Shown piece after piece: positions 27,067 to 36,524 of a stretch of 64,000 nt of DNA; position 1 is the first letter of the stretch, and each line of letters starts with the position of its first letter. Position numbers and translations under genes: made by a program. The DNA lies in contig JAHBSK010000002.1 of NCBI GenBank assembly GCA_019639175.1, forward strand, positions 310,001 through 374,000, read 5' to 3'. The notes below the pieces were generated by a model. It had not been told where the DNA came from and ran no database searches. It saw only the letters and a program-made list of their open reading frames with translations. The DNA is from Acidobacteriota bacterium. GTDB taxonomy: Bacteria; Acidobacteriota; Blastocatellia; Pyrinomonadales; Pyrinomonadaceae.

Positions 27067-30000
27067 ATGAAGTTATCACCAACAGAAATATTTAAGGGTA
27101 AGAAGATATTTTTTATCGGCGGGACGGGGTTTGTGGGGAAGGTCACGTTGTCGATGCTTTTGCATAATTTTCCTGATGTGGGGAAGGTTTATGCGACCGT
27201 TCGGGCGCGTGACGAGAACGAATCGAAGATCAGGTTTTGGACAAGCATCGTCACATCGCCGACGTTCGACCCGCTGCGCGAAAAATACGGCGACGGTTTT
27301 GAGGATTTTATAAAGGAAAAGGTCGTGCCGGTCAACGGCGATGTGGGAAATCAGTATCTGGGCATGAGCGAAGAGCAGGCCCGCGAGATAATGCAGGATT
27401 GCGACGTGATATTGAACGGCGCCGGAAACGTGACGTTCAATCCGCCACTCGAATCCGCTCTGCGAACGAACATCAACGGCTCAAACAACATCATCGAACT
27501 TGCGCGGATGATGAAAAAACCGCGCGTCGTCCATGTTTCGACGTGTTTCGTTGCCGGAAAGCGTTCCGGGGCGATATGGGAAAATGAACCGGTCGTCGGT
27601 TATTTTCCGCGAAAGAATGAACTGGTCGGGACGACCTTTGACGTTAACCGCGAGGTGCAGGATTGCGCACGGCTATCAGAACAAGCAAGGCAGGAGGCGG
27701 ACGACGCCGTGCAGGCGGCAAAGTTTCGCGAACAGGCCCGTCAGCGTTTCATAGACGAAGGCCGTGACCCCGATGATGAATCGGAACTGAAATCTGCCAT
27801 CTTTCGCGAACGCAAGATGTGGATACGTGAACGCACGACCGAGCTTGGCGCCGCACGTGCAGAATATTGGGGTTGGACGAACATCTATACATATTCAAAA
27901 TCGCTGGCCGAACAGGTCATCGCCGGACAGGATGACATTGTGAAAACGCTCGTGCGGCCGTCCATTGTCGAATCTTCGCAAAGCTATCCGTTTCCCGGCT
28001 GGAACGAAGGGTTTACCACGACCGCGCCGCTTATCCTGATCGCTCTTCGCGGCCAGCCGGTCATTCCGGTCAATGAAAAGCTCGTGCTGGACGTAATTCC
28101 GGTCGATATGGTCGCTGGTGTCATCCTCGCGGCGACCATGAACGTGCTGGTTGATGACAACCCGCCGCTTGTTTTTCAGGCGTCATCGGGCGACTCCAAT
28201 CCGAACGATATGAAACGCATCGTCGGACTGGTCGGCCTATACAAACGCCGGCATTTTGACGAAAAGGAAACGGGCAACAAGATCACAAACAAGCTCTCGG
28301 CAATGATCGAGGCAACGCCGGTCAAACAGCGCACCTATGAACTGACCTCAGCGCCGATGCTGAACAGGCTGGCCCGACGCGCTGACGACCTGATGGACAA
28401 GGCGACACCACGCTGGGGCGGCGGACGCATCGGCAATATAATTTCCGATCTGAAAAAATCGACCGAGGAATTCAAACGTACGACACAGGAAACCATCGAC
28501 GCTTTTGCGATGTTCAAACCGTTCATGGTCGATAACGCCTACCTTTACCGTTCGGACAACGTGCGTGCGTTGATCGCGATGGTAAAGGAAAAGGAAAATC
28601 ACCTTTTGCCGTGGTATCCCGAAAAGCTGGATTGGTACGACTATTGGCTAAACGTTCATTTTCCGGGAATGAAAAAATGGGTTTTGCCGACGCTTGAGGA
28701 AGAACTGAAAAGCATTGAAAAACGCTCGCACACATATAAAGATCTGCTCGATCTTTTTGATACGGCGACGAAACGGTTCCCGACGCGCGTCGCAATGCGC
28801 ATCGAACGCAATGGCCGCCGCGAACAATATACATACGAGGACGTTCGCGAACTGACACTCCGCGCAGCGGGCTTTCTGGCGGCGAACGGCATTGAACAGG
28901 GCGACCGCGTTCTCCTTTTTTCAAACAATATGCCCGAATGGGGAATGACCTATTTCGGCATACTGAAAACCGGTGCGACCGCCGTGCCGATAGACCCGTC
29001 AAGTTCTGTCGATGATGTCGTGAATTTTGCCGCGGCCGCTGAGGCAAAGGCGATAGTCATTTCGCCAAAACTGGATGCTGAGAACACCGAATTGCGGGGA
29101 AAATTGGCAGAGGCATTCGCCGGCAGGGATGCCGGCGTTCCCGGCGTTCCCGGCGCTCCCAGTGTGTGGACGTTTGATGAGGTCTTTGAAATGCCGAGCG
29201 AGACCGAAGAAGCGCAGCGGCTGGCGATGCTGCCGCCAAAGGTGCTGTCAAATGCGGTTGCTTCGCTGATCTTCACCTCAGGCACGACCGGCAAGCCAAA
29301 GGCCGTGATGCTCTCGCACAAAAATTTCACGAACATGATCTCGATGCTGTCGAGCATTTTGGAAATGGACCTGACGGACGGCGTTCTTTCGGTTTTGCCG
29401 ATGCATCACACGTTCGAGTTTTCGGCAGGATTCCTGACACCATTTGCCAACGGCACACAGATAACATACCTGAACGAACTGACCGCCGAAGACCTTTCGC
29501 GAACGATAGAGAACGGCCACGTTACGGGAATGGTCGGTGTTCCTGCCTTGTGGGAGATGCTGCATCGCCGCATAAAGACACGCCTTCGCGAACGCGGCGA
29601 CTGGATCGCTGACATGGCCGACAATGTCATCGAATTCAATTCGTGGATACGCGACAACACTCCGTTCAACCTCGGCCCGATAGTGTTTTTCCCGATACAT
29701 CAGGGCATGGGCGGAAAGATGCGGTACCTCATTTCAGGCGGTTCGGCATTGAGCGAAAAGATACAAAAAGATCTGCACGGACTTGGGTTTACCGTTCTGG
29801 AAGGCTACGGCCTGACGGAATCGTCGCCGGTGCTGACGGTGGCTCGGCCGGGCAACAAGCTGTTAAAGGGAAGCGTCGGCCAGCCGCTGCCCGGTGTTGA
29901 GGTAAAGATAGACAGCCCGGACGAAAGCGGCGTCGGTGAGGTGATGGCACGCGGCCAGAACATAATGCTCGGCTATTATAACGATCAGGAAGCGACCGAC

Positions 30001-31521
30001 GCCGTCATGCAGGACAGATGGCTGCGGACGGGCGATCTTGGGCGTTTGGACGAGGACGGAAATCTCTATATCGTCGGCCGTTCAAAGGACGTGATAATTG
30101 ATTCCAACGGAAAGAATATCTATCCAGACGAGATCGAAGAGCTTTACAGCAAGTTCGCATATATAAAGGAAATGAGCGTGGTCGGCATGCCCGAAGATGA
30201 CGGCGGCGAAAAGGTGGCGGCATTGGCTGTGCCGGACTATGAACACGACATCGCGCTCGCGCGGGCCGAGGTCAACAAAAAGATCGAGGTGCATTTCCGT
30301 GAGGTTTCGGCGACGCTGCCTTTTTTCAAACGCGTGAAGATACTCCGCATAACACCGTTTGAATTGCCGCGAACCGCAACCCGAAAAGTAAAGCGTCCCG
30401 AGGTGGTTGAGATGCTTCAGATACTGGAGGAGCGCTCAAAGAAAAAGACCAAGGCGGTGATCGAATCAAAAAGCGATGACAACGCACTGTGGATAAGAAA
30501 GATCGTTGCCAGCGTTTCCAGCCGTCCGCTGTCGGACGTGGATCTGGACGACAGGTTGTCCGATCTGGGTTTCGATTCGCTAATGTTTGTCGAGCTGCAG
30601 GCGGCGGTCGAGGACGCAGGAGGAAGAGTGCTTTCACCTGACACTTTGGATGAGGTGCAGACCGTTCGCGAACTGCTGACCGCTGTTCAACGACAGGACA
30701 AGACGAAAAAGCTGGCGGACGAACCCGGCGTCGAGGAAAAGAAAGAGGAAGAAGACCTGTATGTGCCTTCGCTGGTCAGACGTGTCGGCAACGCGGTGGT
30801 CGATCTTGCACAGGATCAGCTTTATTCGACCGTTCTCAATACGACCATCGAAGGGCAGGTGAACGTACCGCAGCATGTCAATTTTATCGTTGCGCCAAAT
30901 CACGCCTCGCATATCGACACAGGCCTTGTAAAACGGGCATTGGGCAGGGAAACCGCCGAACAGACTGTCGCAGTTGCCGCCGCCGATTACTGGTTCGACA
31001 CTAAATACAAGCGGGCGTATATGAACAATTTTACGACGCTTGTGCCGATAGAGCGTGCAGGCAGTTTGCGGCAATCGCTGCGTCACGTTACGCGCATTTT
31101 GCACGAAGGCTATAACGCGCTCATCTTTCCCGAAGGCACAAGATCGCTGACGGGCGAGATCGCTGAGTTCAAACCCGTCATCGGCTATCTGGCGTTGAAT
31201 CAAAAGATAGGCATTTTGCCGATATATCTTTGGGGAACGTTCGAGGCGTATCCGAAAGGAATGACGATACCCGCTCGCAAGAGCATCGGAGCAAAGGTCG
31301 GGGCAAAGGTCGGACGGTTCCTGTCATACGAAGAACTTAGTGAAATGACCAAAGGCGTGCCCAATGCCGAGGCATACAGGCTGATCGCCGCCCGCGTTCA
31401 GCACGAGGTCGAGAACATGCGCGATGGAAAAAGCGACAAGTTCGATGTCGCCGCCGTCCGCAAACAATGGAAGGCCGACAGGAGGAAAACGCGAAAACAG
31501 GAGCCGTTGATAGATGATTAG
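27067..31521 (+). CDS. Multidomain reductase / AMP-dependent ligase / carrier / acyltransferase
   Basis: A 1484-residue fusion. First, a fatty-acyl-reductase-like SDR domain (GGTGFVG near residue 18; Tyr-Ser-Lys of NIYTYSKSLAEQV near 277). Second, an AMP-forming acyl-ligase (TSGTTGKPKAVMLSH near 735, GYGLTESSP, RTGDLGRLDEDGNLYIVGRSKD near 987). Third, an acyl-carrier domain with the phosphopantetheine serine in LGFDSLMFVELQ (about 1167). Fourth, a PlsC acyltransferase (NHASHID near 1277, FPEGTRS near 1354). The likely job is activating a fatty acid, loading it on the internal carrier and moving it to a lipid or reducing it. ATG 27067 is chosen over GTG 27040 because it matches the remnant copy at 25866. 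Confidence 0.88.
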   Translation: MKLSPTEIFKGKKIFFIGGTGFVGKVTLSMLLHNFPDVGKVYATVRARDENESKIRFWTSIVTSPTFDPLREKYGDGFEDFIKEKVVPVNGDVGNQYLGMSEEQAREIMQDCDVILNGAGNVTFNPPLESALRTNINGSNNIIELARMMKKPRVVHVSTCFVAGKRSGAIWENEPVVGYFPRKNELVGTTFDVNREVQDCARLSEQARQEADDAVQAAKFREQARQRFIDEGRDPDDESELKSAIFRERKMWIRERTTELGAARAEYWGWTNIYTYSKSLAEQVIAGQDDIVKTLVRPSIVESSQSYPFPGWNEGFTTTAPLILIALRGQPVIPVNEKLVLDVIPVDMVAGVILAATMNVLVDDNPPLVFQASSGDSNPNDMKRIVGLVGLYKRRHFDEKETGNKITNKLSAMIEATPVKQRTYELTSAPMLNRLARRADDLMDKATPRWGGGRIGNIISDLKKSTEEFKRTTQETIDAFAMFKPFMVDNAYLYRSDNVRALIAMVKEKENHLLPWYPEKLDWYDYWLNVHFPGMKKWVLPTLEEELKSIEKRSHTYKDLLDLFDTATKRFPTRVAMRIERNGRREQYTYEDVRELTLRAAGFLAANGIEQGDRVLLFSNNMPEWGMTYFGILKTGATAVPIDPSSSVDDVVNFAAAAEAKAIVISPKLDAENTELRGKLAEAFAGRDAGVPGVPGAPSVWTFDEVFEMPSETEEAQRLAMLPPKVLSNAVASLIFTSGTTGKPKAVMLSHKNFTNMISMLSSILEMDLTDGVLSVLPMHHTFEFSAGFLTPFANGTQITYLNELTAEDLSRTIENGHVTGMVGVPALWEMLHRRIKTRLRERGDWIADMADNVIEFNSWIRDNTPFNLGPIVFFPIHQGMGGKMRYLISGGSALSEKIQKDLHGLGFTVLEGYGLTESSPVLTVARPGNKLLKGSVGQPLPGVEVKIDSPDESGVGEVMARGQNIMLGYYNDQEATDAVMQDRWLRTGDLGRLDEDGNLYIVGRSKDVIIDSNGKNIYPDEIEELYSKFAYIKEMSVVGMPEDDGGEKVAALAVPDYEHDIALARAEVNKKIEVHFREVSATLPFFKRVKILRITPFELPRTATRKVKRPEVVEMLQILEERSKKKTKAVIESKSDDNALWIRKIVASVSSRPLSDVDLDDRLSDLGFDSLMFVELQAAVEDAGGRVLSPDTLDEVQTVRELLTAVQRQDKTKKLADEPGVEEKKEEEDLYVPSLVRRVGNAVVDLAQDQLYSTVLNTTIEGQVNVPQHVNFIVAPNHASHIDTGLVKRALGRETAEQTVAVAAADYWFDTKYKRAYMNNFTTLVPIERAGSLRQSLRHVTRILHEGYNALIFPEGTRSLTGEIAEFKPVIGYLALNQKIGILPIYLWGTFEAYPKGMTIPARKSIGAKVGAKVGRFLSYEELSEMTKGVPNAEAYRLIAARVQHEVENMRDGKSDKFDVAAVRKQWKADRRKTRKQEPLIDD

Positions 31522-31562
31522 ACGGCAAAGCGATATTAGGCCATAGTTAAGATAATGGGAAA

Positions 31563-31593
31563 CGGCGGAAGGCCCGTTCAGAGCCTGCCGCCG
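31563..31593 (-). terminator. Hairpin between the fusion gene and the convergent mini-prepilin gene
   Basis: Outer stem CGGCGG (31563-31568) with CCGCCG (31588-31593), continued by GGCCC/GAGCC pairing inside. On the minus strand it is followed by TTT, so it mainly serves the prepilin-like gene. Confidence 0.5.
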
Positions 31594-31605
31594 ACTAAAC
31601 ACGAA

Positions 31606-31761
31606 CTATTCGCGTATGTGCTGAATGGCGGGAAGAAGCAGGCCGATCAGGATCGGAGAGACGGCGAGAGCCGTGATAAGCTCGATAAGCGTAAAGCCGC
31701 CCATCTTGCCAAATGCCTTTACCGCCTTGTCCTGACGAGTTTGTCTGGTTTTATTTTCCAT
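31606..31761 (-). CDS. Very short prepilin-like protein
   Basis: A 51-residue protein with a basic leader (KTRQTRQDKAVKAFGKMG) and the type IV prepilin cleavage/methylation motif GFTLIELITALAVSPILIGLLLPAIQ, after which it stops within five residues. Glu5 of the mature form (GFTLIE) is present, and an atypical Pro interrupts the helix. A strong Shine-Dalgarno AAGGAG lies before the ATG at 31761. It could be a truncated pseudopilin or a true minimal pilin-like peptide, and it would need a prepilin peptidase encoded elsewhere. Confidence 0.65.
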   Translation of the reverse strand: MENKTRQTRQDKAVKAFGKMGGFTLIELITALAVSPILIGLLLPAIQHIRE

Positions 31762-32021
31762 TGTTATTACTCCTTATAAGTATTGGTCTAGTATTTATTT
31801 CAGATGGTTTATGTGCCATCCGGTCTTTGGCGGGTTTTTAAGGCCGCCAATTAGGAAATGCGTTCATCGGTGAAAAAAACTATCTTTTATTTTTGCCGGA
31901 TCGAAAAAAAAATGCGGATTCTCGGTGATTTGAGTGTAATTTTAGAGAAATCGTGAAACCAAACGCCGCTGCATCAGCGTAAACCAAAGCAGCAAACCAA
32001 TTCAGCGACGAGCATAAAAAT
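31762..32021. other. Divergent intergenic region
   Basis: A/T-rich region between the divergent mini-prepilin and M16 genes. It should hold promoters for both strands. I see no clear -35/-10 pair, repeat or RNA. Confidence 0.35.
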
Positions 32022-34844
32022 ATGAGTACCATTAAAATCTTTCTTCTTGTCATCGGCCTTTTATTTTCAACATTTCCGGTATCGGCCCAGCGGACTGCCG
32101 CCGAAGCACCGCTTAGGATCGACTATGAAAAATTCACACTGCCGAACGGCCTGGACGTGATCTTTCACATCGACCGCTCTGATCCGGTCGTAGCGGTATC
32201 GCTGACGGCCCACGTCGGGTCGGCGCGTGAAAAAGAGGGCCGAACGGGTTTTGCCCACATGTTCGAGCATCTGCTGTTCCTTGAATCCGAAAATCTAGGC
32301 AAAGGCGGGCTTGATAAGTTGAGCGCGCGGATAGGCGGTTCGGGTGCGAACGGTTCTACGTCTCGTGACCGGACAAATTATCTGCAAACTGTGCCGAACG
32401 ATGCCCTCGAGAAAATGCTCTGGGCCGAGGCGGACAAACTCGGCTGGTTCATCAATACGGTCACAGTCCCGGTGCTTGAAAAAGAGAAACAGGTTGTAAA
32501 GAACGAAAAGCGTCAGGGCGTGGACAACCAGCCATATGGCCATACGCAATATGTCATCGACAAGGCGCTATACCCGAAAGACCATCCGTACAACTGGCAG
32601 GTCATCGGCTCGCTTGAAGATCTGCAGAACGCAACGCTCGACGACGTAAAGGAATTTTTCCGCAAATGGTACGTTCCAAACAATGTCACGCTGACGGTAG
32701 CGGGCGATTTTGACCCCGGTCAGGCAAAAAAATGGGTCGAGAAATATTTCAGCGAGATCAAACGCGGCGACGACATTGAAAAGCTCGAAAAACGTCCGGG
32801 CGTGGTCAGAGAGACCGTCAAATTTTATCACGAGGACAATTACGCACGTCTGCCTGAGCTTACCTACGCGTGGCCGACGGTCGAACAGTATCATCCCGAT
32901 TCGTATGCCCTGAATGTTTTGACGCAGTATCTGACCGTTGGGAAAAAGGCTCCGTTCTATCGTGTTCTGGTCGAGGATAAAAAGCTGACGTCGGATGTTT
33001 CGATGTTCGGCTACACATCGGAACTTGCAGGCCAGACACAGCTTGAGGTCAGGGCGTTTGCCGATAAGGATCTTGACGATGCGGCAAAGGCAATAACCGA
33101 GGCTTTTGCCCTGTTTGAAAAAGAAGGCATTTCGCAAAAAGACCTTGACCGCATCAAGGCGGGACAGGAAACGCAGTTCTACAATTCGCTCTCAAGCGTT
33201 CTGGGCAAAGGCTCACAGCTTACACAGTGCAGCATTTTTACGGGCGATCCGGGCTGTATCGAAAAGAACATCGCGGGCATTTTGGCGGTGACGCCGGCAG
33301 ACGTGACGCGTGTTTATGAAAAATATATCAAAGGAAAAAATTACATTGCTACCAGCTTTGTGCCAAAGGGCAAAGCGGAACTTGCCCTGGAAGGTTCAAA
33401 GGTCGCCGAGGTTGTGATCGAGCCGATAGTTCAGGGAGCCGAGGACGCGGTCGATCCGAACGTGAACGCGGAATATGAAAAAACGCCGTCATCGTTTGAC
33501 CGCAGCGTCGAGCCGCCTTACGGCAAGGCTCCTGAACTGCGAATACCGACGGTATGGCAAAGCAAGCTGTCCAATGGCGTAAGGGTTTACGGCATAGAAA
33601 ATTCCGAGGTTCCGCTTGTCCAGTTCGAGATAACCATTGACGGCGGACAGCTTTTGGAGGCGGCGGACAAGCAAGGCTCGGCCTCTATGACCGCTCGGCT
33701 GATGAATTTCGGCACAAAGAACAAAACGCCGCAGGAACTGGAGGACGCCATCAAACAGCTTGGCGCGTCGATCAATTTCTCCGGCGGAAAGGAAGGCATC
33801 ACCGTTCGAGCGAACACGCTTGCGAGAAATTACGACGCAACGCTTGCTCTGGTAGAGGAAATGCTGCTGGAACCGCGTTGGGATGCGAAGGAGTTTGACC
33901 TGCTCAAACAAGGCACCGTCAGCCAGATACGGCAGATGTCCGCCAACCCGAATGCGATAGCGCAGGAGAAATTCAACGAGATCGCCTACGGCAAGGACAG
34001 CGTTTACGCAAAAACCACGATAGGGACGATAGATTCGGTCAACGGCATCACTCTGGATGACCTCAAAGCGTTCTATGCAAAGAACATTTCGCCTTCGGTT
34101 GCGAGGATGCACGTTGTCGGCGACATCAAAAAGGACAAGGTCGCGACATCGCTAAAGAGTCTGAATTCCAAATGGAAAAAGAAGAATGTAAAGATACCGT
34201 CGTTCAAGATACCTGCTGCTCCGACAAAGGCACAGGTCTATTTTTATGATGTGCCGAACGCGTCGCAATCGGTTCTCAGAATAGGTTATCCGGCGTTGGC
34301 AGAGACGGATGCGGAGTTCTATCCGGCGGTCGTTTCCAACTACATTCTGGGCGGCGGCGGTTTTGCTTCGCGGCTGACACAGGAACTTCGCGAAGGCAAA
34401 GGCTATACTTACGGGATAAACTCGAACTTTTCGGGAACGGCAAATTCGGGTCTGTTCACCATCGGCAGCGGCGTCAGGAGCAACGTCACGCTCGAATCGC
34501 TGCAACTGGTCAAGGACATTCTCGAAGCCTATCCGAAAACCTTTACCGATCAGGACCTGGAAACGACCAAGGGCTTTTTGATCAAGAGCAATGCCCGTGT
34601 GTTTGAAACATCGGGAGCAAAGCTGGGAATGCTGGACAACATCAGCGGCTATGGATGGAAACCCGATTATGTAAGAACGCGCGAAGGCGTGGTCAAAGCA
34701 ATGACGGTTGACCGCATCAAGCAGCTTTCGACGAAATACTTCGATTCGAACAAGATGATCTGGATCGTCGTCGGCGATGCCAAAACGCAGATGCCGCGTC
34801 TGAAAGAGCTTGGCTTCGGCGAGCCTGTTTTGCTGAATAAGTAA
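32022..34844 (+). CDS. Exported M16-family zinc metallopeptidase (two-domain)
   Basis: A 940-residue pitrilysin-type peptidase with a signal peptide (about 1-22, ending VSAQ). The first half has the inverted zinc motif HMFEH (His79, Glu82, His83) and a downstream Glu near KNEKRQG. The second half is the inactive M16 domain without HxxEH. The two halves together form the closed chamber typical of periplasmic or secreted M16 proteins, which degrade peptides. A single gene; an inverted repeat lies in its 3' spacer. Confidence 0.94.
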   Translation: MSTIKIFLLVIGLLFSTFPVSAQRTAAEAPLRIDYEKFTLPNGLDVIFHIDRSDPVVAVSLTAHVGSAREKEGRTGFAHMFEHLLFLESENLGKGGLDKLSARIGGSGANGSTSRDRTNYLQTVPNDALEKMLWAEADKLGWFINTVTVPVLEKEKQVVKNEKRQGVDNQPYGHTQYVIDKALYPKDHPYNWQVIGSLEDLQNATLDDVKEFFRKWYVPNNVTLTVAGDFDPGQAKKWVEKYFSEIKRGDDIEKLEKRPGVVRETVKFYHEDNYARLPELTYAWPTVEQYHPDSYALNVLTQYLTVGKKAPFYRVLVEDKKLTSDVSMFGYTSELAGQTQLEVRAFADKDLDDAAKAITEAFALFEKEGISQKDLDRIKAGQETQFYNSLSSVLGKGSQLTQCSIFTGDPGCIEKNIAGILAVTPADVTRVYEKYIKGKNYIATSFVPKGKAELALEGSKVAEVVIEPIVQGAEDAVDPNVNAEYEKTPSSFDRSVEPPYGKAPELRIPTVWQSKLSNGVRVYGIENSEVPLVQFEITIDGGQLLEAADKQGSASMTARLMNFGTKNKTPQELEDAIKQLGASINFSGGKEGITVRANTLARNYDATLALVEEMLLEPRWDAKEFDLLKQGTVSQIRQMSANPNAIAQEKFNEIAYGKDSVYAKTTIGTIDSVNGITLDDLKAFYAKNISPSVARMHVVGDIKKDKVATSLKSLNSKWKKKNVKIPSFKIPAAPTKAQVYFYDVPNASQSVLRIGYPALAETDAEFYPAVVSNYILGGGGFASRLTQELREGKGYTYGINSNFSGTANSGLFTIGSGVRSNVTLESLQLVKDILEAYPKTFTDQDLETTKGFLIKSNARVFETSGAKLGMLDNISGYGWKPDYVRTREGVVKAMTVDRIKQLSTKYFDSNKMIWIVVGDAKTQMPRLKELGFGEPVLLNK

Positions 34845-34854
34845 GAGTTTCTTT

Positions 34855-34920
34855 ACCGCAGAGACGCAGAGTCGCAGAGGACTTTTGGAAAATTATTCTG
34901 CGTCTCTGTGCCTCTGCGGT
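34855..34920. repeat. GCAGAGA-type inverted repeat
   Basis: Left arm 34855-34880 (ACCGCAGAG-ACGCAGAG-TCGCAGAGG) and right arm 34898-34920, which is nearly its reverse complement and ends CTCTGCGGT. The arms are built of 8-9-bp words. It may also act as a transcription terminator, although it has no T tract. Confidence 0.75.
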
Positions 34921-34944
34921 TATGATCGTTTCTAATTTGTGTAT

Positions 34945-36327
34945 ATGAACAGAAAAACGGGAAGACTCATTTTTACGACAATGTGCATGGTCATTTTGTC
35001 GGCTGCCGTTTCGGCCTTTGCTCAAACGTCTGATCCAAAGATCGACCGAAAGAAACTGGCGAATGAGGTCAAGGCGGAGTTTCAGCACGCGTGGAATGGT
35101 TATAAGAAATACGCCTGGGGCAATGATGATCTTAAGCCGCTGAGCAGGTCTTATCATAACTGGTATGCCGAGCCGCTTTTGATGACGCCGGTCGATGCCC
35201 TGGACACAATGTATCTGATGGGCCTGAAAAAAGAGGCCGACAAGACCCGCAAATACATCACAAAAACGCTCAAGTTCGACAAAGACCTCGACGTACAGAA
35301 ATTCGAGATCGTCATCCGTCTGCTCGGCGGGCTGTTGTCTTCGTATCAGATAACGGGTGACAAAGAGCTTTTGAAACTTGCGGATGATCTCGGCGCTCGG
35401 CTGCTGCCGGCGTTCGATTCGCCGACCGGTTTGCCGTATAAACATGTAAATCTGCGAACGGGAAAGGTCAGCACACCGATCTCAAATCCGGCTGAGACCG
35501 GAACGCTGCTTATCGAATTCGGTACACTTTCAAAACTTACCGGAAAGCCTGTCTATTACGAAAAAGCGAAACGAGCGTTGGTCGAAACCTTTAACCGCCG
35601 TTCAAAGATCGGGCTGGTCGGTACGCGAATAAATGTAGAGACCGGCGAATGGACGAACAAGGGAAGCCACGTCAGCGCCGAGATAGATTCGTACTACGAA
35701 TATCTGTGGAAATGCTGGCGGTTGTTTCGCGATGAGGAATGCAGGCAGATGTGGGAAGAGAGCATTCCTGTCATACACAAATACCTTGCCGATGAGGTTC
35801 GCGACGGCGAGCTTTGGTACGGCCACGCCGATATGGACACAGGCGAACGAACGCGGACGACATGGGGAGCTTTGGACGCATTCTTTCCGGGATTGCTGGC
35901 GATCTCAGGCGATCTGGAAAGGGCACAGAGGCTTCAGGATTCCTCGTTCAAGATGTGGAATTTGCACGGCATCGAACCCGAGGTTCTGGACTACGCAAAG
36001 ATGGAGGTCACGCGTCCCGGCTATCCGCTGCGGCCTGAGATAATCGAATCGACATACATTCTCTATCAGCTTACAAAAGACCCGAAATATCTGGCTATGG
36101 GCAAAAAGATCTGGGAGGATTTCAAAGAACACTGCCGCACGGATGTCGGCTACGCCCATCTGAAAGACGTCATTACCAAGGAGAAAAATGACGGGATGCA
36201 GAGCTTTGTCATGGCCGAAACGTTCAAATATTTTTATCTGCTTTTTGCTGACGACAAAATACTGGATTTTAATAAAGTAACTTTCAACACTGAGGCACAT
36301 CCGGTGCATCGGACGTGGAAGGATTAG
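34945..36327 (+). CDS. Exported glycoside hydrolase family 47 (alpha-1,2-mannosidase-like)
   Basis: A 460-residue protein with a signal peptide (ending AFAQ). GH47 features are FQHAWNGYKKYAWGNDDLKPLS near the N-terminus, VDALDTMYLMGL, GLLSSYQITGD, EFGTLSKLTG, DSYYEYLWKCW, YPLRPEIIESTYILYQLTKDPKYL and the C-terminal FNTEAHP, whose Thr binds the essential calcium in this family. In eukaryotes GH47 trims N-glycans; a bacterial exported form probably trims alpha-mannans. ATG 34945 preferred over GTG 34939. Confidence 0.88.
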   Translation: MNRKTGRLIFTTMCMVILSAAVSAFAQTSDPKIDRKKLANEVKAEFQHAWNGYKKYAWGNDDLKPLSRSYHNWYAEPLLMTPVDALDTMYLMGLKKEADKTRKYITKTLKFDKDLDVQKFEIVIRLLGGLLSSYQITGDKELLKLADDLGARLLPAFDSPTGLPYKHVNLRTGKVSTPISNPAETGTLLIEFGTLSKLTGKPVYYEKAKRALVETFNRRSKIGLVGTRINVETGEWTNKGSHVSAEIDSYYEYLWKCWRLFRDEECRQMWEESIPVIHKYLADEVRDGELWYGHADMDTGERTRTTWGALDAFFPGLLAISGDLERAQRLQDSSFKMWNLHGIEPEVLDYAKMEVTRPGYPLRPEIIESTYILYQLTKDPKYLAMGKKIWEDFKEHCRTDVGYAHLKDVITKEKNDGMQSFVMAETFKYFYLLFADDKILDFNKVTFNTEAHPVHRTWKD

Positions 36328-36328
36328 A

Positions 36329-36510
36329 CAGGGAGACAAGGAGACAGGGAGACACAGTAGGTGACGAATAGGTGCTCGGACTTCTATACCGCTCGTGGTG
36401 TGAAAAAACTGATAAGGTGATCGTTACCGATCTGACTTGTTGCAGTCGCTCTATTTGTCACATTCGTCCTATACGTCCCATTTGTCCCTTAGGTCTTTTA
36501 TTTTCTTAGG
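36329..36510. repeat. Diverged purine-word inverted repeat
   Basis: The left side (36329-36374) has tandem GGAGACA words followed by GACGAATAGG. The right side (about 36448-36497) has TTTGTCACATTCGTCC, TATACGTCCC and ATTTGTCCC, which are roughly the reverse complement of such words. The middle holds no gene. Confidence 0.5.
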
Positions 36511-36524
36511 TTAAACTGACGAGC

